NCBI GenBank assembly: GCA_035532035.1
Contig: DATKRS010000004.1
Coordinates: 124,001-188,000, forward strand
DNA: 64,000 bases
DNA from: Candidatus Dormiibacterota bacterium
Lineage (GTDB): Bacteria; Vulcanimicrobiota; Vulcanimicrobiia; Vulcanimicrobiales; Vulcanimicrobiaceae
Direction of reading: 5' to 3'
Positions 24,353 to 33,862 of the stretch are shown one piece after another. How positions within the stretch are numbered: the stretch's first letter is position 1; every line of letters starts with the position of its first letter. The notes beneath the pieces are model-generated. The model was not told the DNA's origin. It did no database searches and saw only the letters and a program-made list of their open reading frames with translations. A program made the position numbers and the translations under genes.

Positions 24353-25633
24353 ATGCGCGTGCTCGTCGTCGGCGGAGGCGCGCGCGAAGATGCTCTTTCG
24401 TGGCGCATCTCGGAGTCTGCGTCGTGCGAAGCGGTCTTCGCGGCGCCGGGGAATGCCGGAACGGCCTCCCGCGGCATCAACTGGGCTATTCCTGCGACCG
24501 ACGGCAAGGTGCTCGCGCGACGGTGTTTGGAGGAGCGCATCGATCTCGCGGTTCTCGGACCGGAGACGTCGATCGCCGCAGGCGTCGGCGACCGTCTGCG
24601 TGAGGCGGGCGTCGCCGTCTTCGGACCGAACCGCTCCGCGGGGAGGCTCGAGTCGAGTAAGATCTTCGCGAAGCGCTTCATGCAGCGTCACGGCATCCCG
24701 ACGGCGCGAGCGAGCGTCGCGCATTCGCTGGACACCGCGCTGCGCGCGCTCCAGGAGCGCGGCGATGGCGTCGCGATCAAGGCCGACGGACTGGCTGCCG
24801 GAAAGGGCGTGGTGGTCGCGCGCGATCGCGAGTCCGCCAGGGCAACGCTCGGGCAATGGTACGGGCCCTCGCGCGTGCCGGGTGGCGGGAATGACGTCCT
24901 CGTGGAGGACCTGCTCGAAGGGCGAGAGCTGAGTCTCTTTGCACTGTGCGACGGCGAGCGGCTCGTTCCGTTCGGCGCCGCCTGCGACTACAAACGCGCC
25001 GGCGACGGCGACACCGGACCAAATACGGGCGGCATGGGTGCGTACGCTCCCCCGTGCGGCTTTCCCGAGGACTTCGAGTCCATCGTCTGCGAACGCATTC
25101 TCGAGCCGCTGCAGCGAGGGCTTGTCGCGGAGGGAGAGCGCTACCTCGGCGCGCTCTACTGCGGCTTGATGTGGACGAAAGACGGCCCGTTCGTCATCGA
25201 GTTCAACGCGCGCTTCGGCGATCCTGAAGCGCAAGTTCTCCTGCCGCGCATCGAAGGCGATTTCGCCGCGCTCTTGCGCTCGGTTGCGAGCGGAAAACTC
25301 GACGCCGATGCTGTCACATTTTCGCCGCGGTCGTGCGTCGGCATCGTCCTCGCGACGAGCGGGTACCCGGCAGCGGCAACGCCGATCGCAGGCCTCAGGC
25401 CGAACGTCGCGCTACCGGACGCCTGTCGTATGTTTTGGGGAAGCTCCGTTCTGCGAAACGGTGCCGTCGATGCGAGCGGAGGGCGCGTCCTGACCGTAAC
25501 CGCGACCGGCGAGGACCTCGAGCGTGCGCGCGCGCGTGCGTACGAGGGCGTGCGCGCGCTCTCGGCGGCGTTCGGTGCGTACGATCTCTCGTATCGCACC
25601 GACATCGCTAAGGGTTCCTGTTTGCGATCGTGA
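24353..25633 (+). CDS. purD: Phosphoribosylamine-glycine ligase
   Basis: GAR synthetase, second step of purine synthesis. ATP-grasp enzyme of 426 residues: VLVVGGGAREDAL at the N-terminus, FGPNRSAGRLESSK, IKADGLAAGKGVVVA, NTGGMGAY and EFNARFGDPEAQVLLPR. ATG 24353 follows guaA by 13 nt. The last 26 nt overlap, convergently, the end of the lipoprotein gene on the other strand. Confidence 0.95.
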   Translation: MRVLVVGGGAREDALSWRISESASCEAVFAAPGNAGTASRGINWAIPATDGKVLARRCLEERIDLAVLGPETSIAAGVGDRLREAGVAVFGPNRSAGRLESSKIFAKRFMQRHGIPTARASVAHSLDTALRALQERGDGVAIKADGLAAGKGVVVARDRESARATLGQWYGPSRVPGGGNDVLVEDLLEGRELSLFALCDGERLVPFGAACDYKRAGDGDTGPNTGGMGAYAPPCGFPEDFESIVCERILEPLQRGLVAEGERYLGALYCGLMWTKDGPFVIEFNARFGDPEAQVLLPRIEGDFAALLRSVASGKLDADAVTFSPRSCVGIVLATSGYPAAATPIAGLRPNVALPDACRMFWGSSVLRNGAVDASGGRVLTVTATGEDLERARARAYEGVRALSAAFGAYDLSYRTDIAKGSCLRS

Positions 25634-26024
25634 TCTCGGTCTTGCCGTTTTGGGAGTTGATGGCGACCGACGAGTTTCCGACTTTGAATACCGCGGTCTG
25701 CTGGCCGCTCGCGGAGGCCCGCATCATCTCGGCTCCGGCGGGCAAGTGCGACCGGTACCAGTTGTATACGGTATCGAACGAGTCGGTCGTCGTGGAGACC
25801 GAACCCGACGTTCCGAACGACGAGCCGCTCATCACCGCAGTCGCTCGGGGATAAGCCGGAACCGAGCCGTTGGCTGCGGCGCCGGGCGATGCCACCGTTG
25901 ACGCCGCCGCCGCGGGCGCCGCCGTCGACTGCTGCGTCGTCGAGCTCGAAGACGAGTTGCCGTGACTGCAGGCGATCAACGTCAGCGCCGCGAGCAGGGA
26001 GAAAGAAGTAGCGAGTAATCTCAT
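25608..26024 (-). CDS. Small lipoprotein, unknown
   Basis: A 138-residue protein starting MRLLATSFSLLAALTLIACS, a lipoprotein signal with lipobox LIAC and the lipid-bearing Cys near residue 19. It is followed by a Ser/Thr/Ala-rich linker and a compact C-terminal domain (TVYNWYRSHLPAGAEM ... GKTEITIA) that looks like a small folded domain exposed in the periplasm or on the outer membrane. Lies 46 nt after the aspartyl protease pair on the same strand, so it may be in their operon. Function unknown. Confidence 0.7.
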   Translation of the reverse strand: MRLLATSFSLLAALTLIACSHGNSSSSSTTQQSTAAPAAAASTVASPGAAANGSVPAYPRATAVMSGSSFGTSGSVSTTTDSFDTVYNWYRSHLPAGAEMMRASASGQQTAVFKVGNSSVAINSQNGKTEITIANRNP

Positions 26025-26070
26025 GCTCGCTCGTTCCGCGAAGGACCGGGCGGCCCTCCCAGAGCGCGAT

Positions 26071-27660
26071 CTATGGGGCGAATCGCTCTGCGTAGCGCGC
26101 GTTGGGCGCGAACAGAATGCGCCGATGCGGGTAGTCGAGATAGAGATCATAATACCGCAACAGATCCTGACCAAGGATCCCGTCGTAGTCTTGGATTTCG
26201 AACGAAGAAGGGTCGAGCGTCATGTAAAAGAGCCATCGAGAGAAGGTCCACGACGCAACCGTCAGGGGTCCGAGCTGGACCGGACGGTACTGGATGCGGC
26301 CACCGACGCCTTCGAGATGCCCCACGAACGGAGACGCCGCCTCCATCTCGGTCCCGAGTCCTCGATCGAGCATCACATTTGCGTGATTCTTTGCAAAGCT
26401 CGAGAATAGCATGCTGCGGTCGGCGCCGGTATCGACGAGAAACCGCAATCCGGATGCCGATCCGATACGTGCGGCGATCGCGGGGACCCCGTCGTCCAGA
26501 GCGATGGGAAGCGATACCGTTCCCGCGGGTTGAGTAAATGCATTGGGATCGATCGCTTCGACGGTTCCGTCGGCGTAATCGATGTGGAGCACGACGCAGT
26601 CGATGAAATCGAATCCCAGCAGCCCCGCGATCGGATAGTTACCGGCAAGCGAGCCGAATGGAATGCTTTCTACGTGCACGTCGTGCATCGTCAGCGGCCC
26701 GATAACGATCGATGGGATGACCGCGCTGCTCTCGACGTACGGGCCCGCGGTCTCTTCCGTGACGCGCCCGTACTCGGCGTAGCCGAGTGCCCGGACGATT
26801 CCACGGTCGATCGCGATGCCGCTCGCGCCGCTATCGAGCTGTAGGTTCACCGTTCGGCTTCCGATCTGAACCGGAATGATGATGCGGTCGCCGACGATCT
26901 CACCCGGAAGCGATGACCGTGGCTTTGCAAACGAAACGATGGACCGGCTTTGGGGCATCGCGAGCCGCGACGGGTCCACGGGCGATCCGAGCGCGACGTC
27001 TTGCAGGCGCAAATCGATCTCCTGGCGGCCGCCGTCGATCGATTCGTGCACGTGCCACGCAAACCGGATTCCGAGGGTCGTTCGATAGTCGTCATAGGCG
27101 TACATGACCGTGTGACCGGGATAGCGCACGACGCGCCGGTCGAGCGTCCACGTCCGAGCGTTGATGTAGAGATCTTCCAGCACGCCGCCGGGCGGGTCGA
27201 CCTGGACGTCGTATTCGTCTACCGGCCGCAAGACGTGGCCGGCGAGGCGGACGCCTCGCGTGGGGCCGCGCGCGCCGGTGGCAGCGCGAAGGGCTGCGTC
27301 GTCGATGGCGAGGCTACGGTGAATCCCACTGTCGACAACGACCTCTGCGTTCGCATTCATGCTCCACGAGACGCCGCCGAGGGTTCCCTCCGCCTGCGTG
27401 CTGGGGCCGAGCGTCGTGTCGATGCGCTCGTCGCTCCCCGACACGATGTGTGTTTCGGTACCGCGCAGACCGCCTTGCACGATCGTCCATTGGAACGAGC
27501 GCGTTTGCGGACGCCCCGGCGCCCACACGCCTTGTGCGCTGCGGTATGCTTCAAGAACCCAGGCGAGATCGTTGCGTGCCGGCAGCGCCGGCGACGCCGT
27601 CGCAGGCTGCAGCAGCGCAAGTGCGAGGACGACGGTGGCGCTAGTGCTTGCACTACGCAT
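26071..27660 (-). CDS. Secreted protein with two retropepsin-like aspartyl protease domains
   Basis: A 529-residue exported protein (signal peptide at 1-22). Residues about 30-240 form a beta-rich domain of unknown type. Then two tandem retropepsin-like domains follow: the first with DSG at 276-278 (NLQLDSGASGIAID) and an alpha-helix end GLLGFDFI, the second with DTG at 410-412 (FLVDTGADRSMLF) and GILGQDLL. Each D-S/T-G plus hydrophobic-hydrophobic-G is the standard aspartyl protease half-site, so the two domains may pair into one active site. Starts 8 nt inside its upstream paralogue. Substrate unknown. Confidence 0.75.
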   Translation of the reverse strand: MRSASTSATVVLALALLQPATASPALPARNDLAWVLEAYRSAQGVWAPGRPQTRSFQWTIVQGGLRGTETHIVSGSDERIDTTLGPSTQAEGTLGGVSWSMNANAEVVVDSGIHRSLAIDDAALRAATGARGPTRGVRLAGHVLRPVDEYDVQVDPPGGVLEDLYINARTWTLDRRVVRYPGHTVMYAYDDYRTTLGIRFAWHVHESIDGGRQEIDLRLQDVALGSPVDPSRLAMPQSRSIVSFAKPRSSLPGEIVGDRIIIPVQIGSRTVNLQLDSGASGIAIDRGIVRALGYAEYGRVTEETAGPYVESSAVIPSIVIGPLTMHDVHVESIPFGSLAGNYPIAGLLGFDFIDCVVLHIDYADGTVEAIDPNAFTQPAGTVSLPIALDDGVPAIAARIGSASGLRFLVDTGADRSMLFSSFAKNHANVMLDRGLGTEMEAASPFVGHLEGVGGRIQYRPVQLGPLTVASWTFSRWLFYMTLDPSSFEIQDYDGILGQDLLRYYDLYLDYPHRRILFAPNARYAERFAP

Positions 27661-29287
27661 GGTGCTGGAGCTGAAGCAAGTAGTGATTGGGAGCGACGAT
27701 GAGGCGATCGTGCGGATAGTCGAGATATACGTCGAAGAAGCGCAAAAAATCGAAGCCGATGGCGCCGTCGACCGGGCGGTCCTGGCTCAGGTACAAGGGA
27801 TACGTCGACGCGCGTACGAGCGGCTGCTGAAAGTCGACCGCTCCGAAGTGCACGTCGCTCGGCTGCGCTCTCCACCGCTCGATGCGCCGGCCAAAGGATC
27901 CGTTGTCGGCAAAGGGCAGCTCGTCGGACTGGCGGGCTGCGGTCGCCGGTTTCGGAAATACGTCGCTATGGGCTTCGACGAACGAGCCGAAGAACTCGCT
28001 GTGGTCGATCTCGTTTGCGAGCAAGACGTCGGTGCTCGTAACGTTTCCGACGCGCAACGCAAGGAATGGCAGCCCGTCATCGAGATCGAGGGGATAACTA
28101 ATGCCGCCCGGTACGGGGTCTTGCGCGTCGAACTCGGAAACCGGCATGACGTCGATCGCCGCTGCATAGTAATCGATCTTGAGCACGTTGTTCGCGAGGA
28201 AGTCGTAGCCGAGAACCCCGACCACTTCGATGTGACGCGACCACTGAAAGTTGAACGGCTCGGCGCGAATCGCCACATTCGTTTCGGCCAATGGCCCGAT
28301 GGTGCTGGCCGGGATCGAGGTCTCGAACGGAAACATGACGTCTGCGTCGCCGCGATCGACATGCCCGTACGTCGGCAGCCCGAGTTGCTCGGCGACGCGT
28401 TCGTCGATGACGTTCTCGTTTACCGCGGTATCGAGCAGCATGTCCAAGCCGCGGCCGTTGACCGTCATGCGCATGATGATCGTGCCGTCGTCGTACATTT
28501 GTGCCGGAATGCGCAGCTCCACGCTCGACGGTGGATTCCTCGGAGTGCTGGACGGCTGCAAGAACTGCGCGCGATCGACGGCCGCGCCGACCTGCATGGC
28601 CGTGCGCACGTAGTCGTCGTCCAATTGGCGCGGATCCCAGTCGTCGTGAACGTGCCATGCGGTAGTGAGGCCGCCGGCCGTGCGGAAATCGTCGTACAGG
28701 CTCACGATCCTGCGGTCATCGCCCGTCACCCACTCGACGCGGCGTATGAGCCCGGTGGCAACGTCGTAGAATATCCACTCGGGGTGCCGGTCCTCTTGCC
28801 GCTTCACGCGCACGACGTACGCGGGATTTCCGCCTTGCGTCACTCCGGCGACGCTCGCGTCGTTCTTCGGATCGGCGGCGTCCTCGTTGACGCGCTCGGC
28901 GAAGAACGTCAAGTTATCCGTGGTCGTCGTGGGCGTAACGAAGCCGTCATAGTCGCGGTGCCATCGCTTGCCGTTGCTCTGTCCGTACTCTTCGACGAAG
29001 GGCCCGCTGACGATCCGCGAGTGGTAATCCATTCCGGCGCGTTCCAAGTGCTCGGTTCCGGTCATGCCGCTGTCGGTGAATCGCCAATCCTCGATGACCG
29101 TGTCGGGCCCCACGGGCGTTCCGACGGCTCGCACGTGCGCGGCGAGAATCTCGGAGAGATGCTCGCTGGTGGGGACGAGGCCAGCCGGTGGCGCGTCGAG
29201 CGGGTCGCCGGGTTTCGCCGACCCGGTCTGCACGGACGCTGCGAGCAGAAATGCCGCAATCGTCGTGCTCATGAACGCTCTGCGCAT
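27653..29287 (-). CDS. Paralogue of the aspartyl protease with lost catalytic motifs
   Basis: A 544-residue exported protein with the same layout as its downstream neighbour: signal peptide (MSTTIAAFLLAASVQTGSA), beta-rich N-terminal domain, and two retropepsin-like domains. The catalytic triplets are altered: DTA at 286-288 (MLLDTAVNENVID) and ANE at 424-426 (VLLANEIDHSEFF). The helix ends GVLGYDFL and GAIGFDFL are kept, so the fold is preserved but catalysis is not expected. Probably a duplicate kept as a binding or regulatory protein. Start ATG 29287; ATG 29272 is also possible. Confidence 0.72.
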   Translation of the reverse strand: MRRAFMSTTIAAFLLAASVQTGSAKPGDPLDAPPAGLVPTSEHLSEILAAHVRAVGTPVGPDTVIEDWRFTDSGMTGTEHLERAGMDYHSRIVSGPFVEEYGQSNGKRWHRDYDGFVTPTTTTDNLTFFAERVNEDAADPKNDASVAGVTQGGNPAYVVRVKRQEDRHPEWIFYDVATGLIRRVEWVTGDDRRIVSLYDDFRTAGGLTTAWHVHDDWDPRQLDDDYVRTAMQVGAAVDRAQFLQPSSTPRNPPSSVELRIPAQMYDDGTIIMRMTVNGRGLDMLLDTAVNENVIDERVAEQLGLPTYGHVDRGDADVMFPFETSIPASTIGPLAETNVAIRAEPFNFQWSRHIEVVGVLGYDFLANNVLKIDYYAAAIDVMPVSEFDAQDPVPGGISYPLDLDDGLPFLALRVGNVTSTDVLLANEIDHSEFFGSFVEAHSDVFPKPATAARQSDELPFADNGSFGRRIERWRAQPSDVHFGAVDFQQPLVRASTYPLYLSQDRPVDGAIGFDFLRFFDVYLDYPHDRLIVAPNHYLLQLQHHA

Positions 29288-29428
29288 GGCCCTACACCCC
29301 GCAACGCAAGTATGAAGCGTTAGGCTCCTTTGTTCGGTTCCCGCCGAGCACTCCCTCGGCGAAGCGGCTCGATGCGGAGCACGTTCGAACAGGCGTTCGG
29401 AAACCCGCGTCGAAATCGGAACAGAGTA

Positions 29429-30091
29429 ATGCAGTACGAGTATCAGCCGCAACGCACGCAGCTCGCCGGAGCGCCGGCCGCTACGCATTCGTTGTTGGCA
29501 CAGGTGCTCGGCATCTCGGCGCTGGGCTTTTGCATCACCGCGCTTGGCGCGTGGATTTTTCAAACGGTAGCGCCGGGGCTCGGGCTGATCGCGATGCTCG
29601 TCGGGTTCGGGCTGCTCTTTGGGTGCATGGCCGCGCGCAACAACGAACCGCTGTCGCTCGCGCTCTTCTACGCATTCACGTTTTCCGAAGGGATCGGGAT
29701 CGCGCCGGTCGTCAGCCAGTACGCGCACAGCGTCGGCCCGGGCGTCGTCACCGATGCCGCGCTGACGACGGGGCTCGGCATGTTCGCGCTGGGAGCGATC
29801 GTCTACGCGACCGGTCTCGATCTGCGGCGTTTTCAGGGCTACCTCTCGCTCGCGCTGCTGGGGCTGATCGTTCTCGGCGTCGTCTCGCTCTTCGTACGCA
29901 TCATCCATCCGGCGCTGTTTGCCTACCTCGTCCTCGCGATCTTTACGGCCTACGTTCTCATCGACTTCGCGCGGATTCGCGCCGGAGGCGGCGGCGCCAC
30001 GCCGGTCATGCTGGCCGTCAGCATCTATCTCGACGGGCTGAACATCTTTCTTGCCTTACTGCAGATTCTGGGGGGTCGCCGGAGGAGTTAG
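29429..30091 (+). CDS. Bax inhibitor-1 (YccA/YbhL) family membrane protein
   Basis: A 220-residue protein with seven membrane segments and a hydrophilic N-terminus (MQYEYQPQRTQLAG). The pattern of short loops, FYAFTFSEGIGIAPV in the third to fourth segment and SIYLDGLNIFLALLQILGGR at the end is the signature of the BI-1/YccA family (pH-sensitive calcium leak or protease-modulating proteins). ATG 29429 chosen; upstream in-frame starts add unconserved residues. The end is followed immediately by purF, which starts at the next base. Confidence 0.88.
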   Translation: MQYEYQPQRTQLAGAPAATHSLLAQVLGISALGFCITALGAWIFQTVAPGLGLIAMLVGFGLLFGCMAARNNEPLSLALFYAFTFSEGIGIAPVVSQYAHSVGPGVVTDAALTTGLGMFALGAIVYATGLDLRRFQGYLSLALLGLIVLGVVSLFVRIIHPALFAYLVLAIFTAYVLIDFARIRAGGGGATPVMLAVSIYLDGLNIFLALLQILGGRRRS

Positions 30092-31465
30092 ATGTGTGGC
30101 GTCACCGCTGTCTTTGCTCCGGGACGTGACGCGGCGCGCCTTGCCTTCTTTGCACTCTACGCGCTTCAGCATCGCGGCCAAGAGTCGGCCGGCATCGCCG
30201 CGGCGGATGGTCACACGATACGCTCGCACAAAGCGATGGGATTGCTCGGCGCGATTTTCGACGAGGAGGTGCTTGCGGGGCTCAGCGGCCACATCGCCGT
30301 AGGGCACACGCGCTATTCGACCTCGGGATCGTCGATCGTCGTCAACGCGCAGCCGCTGCTCGAACGGTCGGATCTCGGTGACGTCGCCTTCGCGCATAAC
30401 GGAAATCTCACGAACACGGACGAGTTGCGGGAGCAGCTCTTTTCCAGGACGTTAGAGGCATCGTCCGATTCGGAGGTCTTGGCCAAGCTCTTGGCGGAGG
30501 ATCGCGGACCCCTGATCGATCGCATCGCGCGCCTGCTCCTGCGCGCGCGCGGCGCGTATTCGGTCGTGCTCTGCACGAACGACGAGTTGTATGCGTTTCG
30601 CGACCCGTGGGGCGTCCGTCCGCTCGTGCTGGGAGCCTTCGACGAAGGCGGCTATATCGTCGCGTCGGAGTCGTGTGCCCTCGGCACGGTCGGAGCGCGA
30701 TTCGTCCGCGAGATCGAGCCGGGCGAAACGCTCCGCATCGGGGCGGACGGCATCGAATCGCGTCGCATGGCGCTGCCGGCGCAGCGGCTAGCGCTGTGCA
30801 TGTTCGAGTACATCTACTTCGCGCGTCCCGATTCGCAGTTCGGAGGGCGCTCGGTCTACATGGCGCGCTACGCGATGGGGCGCGCTCTCGCCAGGGAGCA
30901 TCCGGCGGAAGCGGACGTCGTCATGGCGGTCCCCGACTCGGCCGTTCCTGCGGGCATCGGTTATGCGGCCGAGAGCGACCTGCCGTACATCGAGGGATTG
31001 ATCAAGAACCGCTACATTGGGCGGACGTTCATCAGCCCGGATCAACAGATGCGTTCGCGAGGCGTTCAGTTGAAGTTCAATCCGCTCGTCGAGAATCTGC
31101 GCGGGCAGCGCGTCGTGGTCGTCGACGACTCGATCGTGCGCGGCACGACCACCCCGCGCATCGTGGCATTGTTGCGCGAGGCCGGTGCGAAAGAGGTGCA
31201 TCTGCGCATCAGCTCTCCACCGATCCTACACCCCTGCTATCTCGGCGTCGACATGGCGACCTACGACGAGTTGATCGCTGCAAACATGACGGTCGACGAG
31301 ATTCGCCGGCACACGGGTGCGGATTCGCTCGGATACTTGGGCCTCGATGCATTGGTCGAGTCGACGCAGCGCAGACGTGAGGAGATGTGCCTCGGCTGTT
31401 TGACCGGCTCGTACCCGAGCGTTCCTCCGGCGCACCGCGAGCACGTTCGCGCCGGCGGCGCTTGA
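30092..31465 (+). CDS. purF: Amidophosphoribosyltransferase
   Basis: First committed step of purine synthesis: PRPP plus glutamine to phosphoribosylamine. Begins MCGVTAVF, so Cys2 is already the N-terminal nucleophile after Met removal; there is no propeptide. PRPP loop VVVVDDSIVRGTTTPRIV. Four cysteines in the expected places (ALCMFEY, HPCYLG, CLGCLTG) indicate an iron-sulfur form like the B. subtilis enzyme. 457 residues. GGAGGAG ribosome site directly upstream inside the end of the preceding gene. Confidence 0.96.
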   Translation: MCGVTAVFAPGRDAARLAFFALYALQHRGQESAGIAAADGHTIRSHKAMGLLGAIFDEEVLAGLSGHIAVGHTRYSTSGSSIVVNAQPLLERSDLGDVAFAHNGNLTNTDELREQLFSRTLEASSDSEVLAKLLAEDRGPLIDRIARLLLRARGAYSVVLCTNDELYAFRDPWGVRPLVLGAFDEGGYIVASESCALGTVGARFVREIEPGETLRIGADGIESRRMALPAQRLALCMFEYIYFARPDSQFGGRSVYMARYAMGRALAREHPAEADVVMAVPDSAVPAGIGYAAESDLPYIEGLIKNRYIGRTFISPDQQMRSRGVQLKFNPLVENLRGQRVVVVDDSIVRGTTTPRIVALLREAGAKEVHLRISSPPILHPCYLGVDMATYDELIAANMTVDEIRRHTGADSLGYLGLDALVESTQRRREEMCLGCLTGSYPSVPPAHREHVRAGGA

Positions 31466-31472
31466 GACGGGA

Positions 31473-32309
31473 TTACCCGGGGAAGATGTGTTTGCGGACC
31501 TCGCCCGCATAGACGCGTAGCGCCTCGGTTGCCTCGCGGCCGAACTCCGCGTACCGCTTTGCAAAACCCGGCGAGTGCCCGTAGATTCCGAGCACGTCGT
31601 GGAGCACGAGCACCTGGGAGTCGCAGTACGCTCCCGAGCCGATGCCGATCGTCGGAATCGTGAGCAACTCGGTGATCTCGCGTGCGATCTCAGCGTCGAC
31701 TACCTCGAGCACTACCGCGTAGGCTCCGGCGGCTTCGATCGCCCGGGCGTCGGCGAGGAGACGGTCGCGATGCGTACGCATCTTATAGCCGGGGCCGAGC
31801 CCCGCGGTCTGCGGTGTGATGCCGATGTGGCCGACCACGGGAATCCCGGCGCGCGCGATCGCTTTGACCCTGTCGGCTTCGTGAACGCCTCCCTCGAGCT
31901 TCACCGAGCACGCGCCGCCCTCTTTCACGAGCCTGATCGCGTTGCGCAGCGCTTCTTCGTCGCACACTTGGTAGGAACCGAACGGCATGTCGACGATGAC
32001 GTGCGCGCGAGAGGTTCCGCGAACGACGGCCTGCGCGTGATGAATCATCTGCTCCATCGTTACCGGCGTGGTTTCGTCGTAGCCGAGGACGACATTTCCT
32101 AGGCTGTCGCCGACGAGAATCACGTCGATCCCGGCCTCTTCCGCGAAGCGCGCGAACGGCGCGTCGTACGCGGTGACGAGCGGAAACGTCTCCTTACGCT
32201 TGCGGCGCTTGATGGCGGCGGCCGTCAGTCGCCGGAACACCGGAGCCTTCGCAGGCTCGTAGGGTCGCGCCTCGGGATTCTTTCGCTCGTGAACGATCTT
32301 CGATTCCAT
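31473..32309 (-). CDS. panB: 3-methyl-2-oxobutanoate hydroxymethyltransferase
   Basis: Ketopantoate hydroxymethyltransferase, first step of pantothenate synthesis, using methylene-tetrahydrofolate. Seen: PLVTAYDAPFARFAEEAG, VGDSLGNVVLGYDET (metal/substrate site), DMPFGSY, VKLEGG and GHIGITPQ. 278 residues with an extra basic N-terminus of about 40 residues (VFRRLTAAAIKRRKRKE). Starts 2 nt after the pepA stop on the same strand, so the pair is cotranscribed. Confidence 0.94.
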   Translation of the reverse strand: MESKIVHERKNPEARPYEPAKAPVFRRLTAAAIKRRKRKETFPLVTAYDAPFARFAEEAGIDVILVGDSLGNVVLGYDETTPVTMEQMIHHAQAVVRGTSRAHVIVDMPFGSYQVCDEEALRNAIRLVKEGGACSVKLEGGVHEADRVKAIARAGIPVVGHIGITPQTAGLGPGYKMRTHRDRLLADARAIEAAGAYAVVLEVVDAEIAREITELLTIPTIGIGSGAYCDSQVLVLHDVLGIYGHSPGFAKRYAEFGREATEALRVYAGEVRKHIFPG

Positions 32310-32311
32310 GC

Positions 32312-33799
32312 TTATGTCTTCGACAGCTCCTGTGCAATTGCAAGGAAGGAGCGAACCGGGACGCCCGTCGGCCCCTTTGCCGACCATGCAGAAGCGCGGT
32401 CCAGGTACGCAGTGCCGGCGATGTCGAGGTGCACCCACGGGGTGTCACCCGCGAAGGGCTTGAGGAAGGCGGCAGCGGTCAGCACGCCTCCATCACGACC
32501 GCCGGTGTTTTTCAAATCGGCGATGTCGCTCTTCATTTGATCGCCGTACTCGTCGTAGAGCGGCATGCGCCAGAAGCGCTCGCCGGTCGGTTGCGCGCAG
32601 GCGAGAAAGCGTTCTGCAAACGCGTCATCGTTGGAGACCAACGCCGCGGTCACGTGACCGAGAGCGACGACGCAGGCGCCCGTGAGCGTGGCCGCGTCGA
32701 CGATGCGCGTTGCTCCGAGCGCGTTTGCGTAGCAGAGCGCGTCGGCAAGAATCAAGCGGCCCTCCGCGTCGGTGTTGATGATTTCGATGCTCTTGCCGTT
32801 CATGGCTTTGACGACGTCGCCGGGTTTCGTCGCGTGGCCGCCGGGCATGTTTTCCGTCGCCGGGACGATGCCGACGACGTTGACGCGGGGTTTGAGCTTT
32901 CCGATAGCCCATATCGCCGCGATGACGCCGGCGCCGCCGGACATGTCGTACTTCATGTCCTCCATGCGCTCGGGCGGCTTGAGCGAGATGCCACCGGTGT
33001 CGAAGGTGATGCCCTTGCCGACGAGCGCAAGGAGCTCTTTGCTCGCGGTATCTCCCGTGTATCGCATGACGATGAACTTCGGCGGCTGCGCGCTTCCCTG
33101 TGCGACCGACAGGAACGACCCCATGTTCTGCTCGCGCGCCCACTGCGCGTCGCGCACGTCGATGGCGACGCCGGCGTCTTTGCAGGCCTTCGTCGCCTCA
33201 TCCGCAAGATGCGTCGGCGTCATGTCGTTCGCAGGCGTCACCGCGAGGCGGCGCGCCAAGTTCACGGCCTCGCCGGTCACCACGCCGCGATGCATGCCGC
33301 GCTCGAGTGCCGCGTCGTCGATTTCGCTCGCGAGGATCGCAACCTCGCGCACGGCGAGCGGCCGCTCCGGCTTGGCTTGGTAGAGCGTCGTTTCGAAGAC
33401 GCCGGTACGCGCGCCCTCGGCGACGGCCGCCGCGCACGCCTGCGGGTCGTTCGCAGCTTCGTCCGGCAACGTAATGGCGATGTCGTCAATGCCTTTGCGC
33501 CCGAGCGCGCGCACGGCGGCGCCGGCGTACCGCGCGAGGAGCTTCGGCTCGAACGCAGAGCGGTCGCCGAGCCCAACCACGAGAACGCGCCGGAAGGGGC
33601 GCTCCTTCGCGTGAACGAGCGTCGTCTCGCAGAGCTTGCCTTTGAACTCGCCGCTCTCGACGACGTCCGTGAGGGCTCCCGCGAGTGCTGCGTCGGCGGC
33701 GCGGGCCGCGTTGCAGAACGGGGTATCGGAGAAGGCGGGGACGACGAGCGCGCCGGCGCGCGCGTTCTCCGGCGCATCGTGAGCGATGCGAACTTGCAT
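32312..33799 (-). CDS. pepA: Cytosol leucyl aminopeptidase (M17)
   Basis: A dimetal aminopeptidase that removes N-terminal residues from peptides. C-terminal catalytic domain: VGKGITFDTGGISLKP, ENMPGGHATKPGD and the family signature NTDAEGRLILADAL with metal ligands Asp and Glu. N-terminal macro-like domain with FRRVLVVGLGDRSAF. 495 residues, standard. Divergent from purM, with panB following after 2 nt. Confidence 0.94.
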   Translation of the reverse strand: MQVRIAHDAPENARAGALVVPAFSDTPFCNAARAADAALAGALTDVVESGEFKGKLCETTLVHAKERPFRRVLVVGLGDRSAFEPKLLARYAGAAVRALGRKGIDDIAITLPDEAANDPQACAAAVAEGARTGVFETTLYQAKPERPLAVREVAILASEIDDAALERGMHRGVVTGEAVNLARRLAVTPANDMTPTHLADEATKACKDAGVAIDVRDAQWAREQNMGSFLSVAQGSAQPPKFIVMRYTGDTASKELLALVGKGITFDTGGISLKPPERMEDMKYDMSGGAGVIAAIWAIGKLKPRVNVVGIVPATENMPGGHATKPGDVVKAMNGKSIEIINTDAEGRLILADALCYANALGATRIVDAATLTGACVVALGHVTAALVSNDDAFAERFLACAQPTGERFWRMPLYDEYGDQMKSDIADLKNTGGRDGGVLTAAAFLKPFAGDTPWVHLDIAGTAYLDRASAWSAKGPTGVPVRSFLAIAQELSKT

Positions 33800-33862
33800 G
33801 GTCTGCCTTTCGAAGAGTGAAAGAGGTTACGGAATGCGCAGTAGGTCGGGATCGTCTTCGCG

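Noticed and set aside
25600-26030. N-terminal extension of the small lipoprotein to 26174
   Set aside because: The extra 50 residues are Arg/Ser noise; the lipoprotein signal starts at ATG 26024.
27359-29323. Long plus-strand open frame (about 650 codons) opposite the aspartyl protease genes
   Set aside because: It is antisense to two genes with signal peptides and domain motifs; its own product is a low-complexity Arg/Val/Asp mix with no motif and no ribosome site. Long antisense frames are expected at this GC content.
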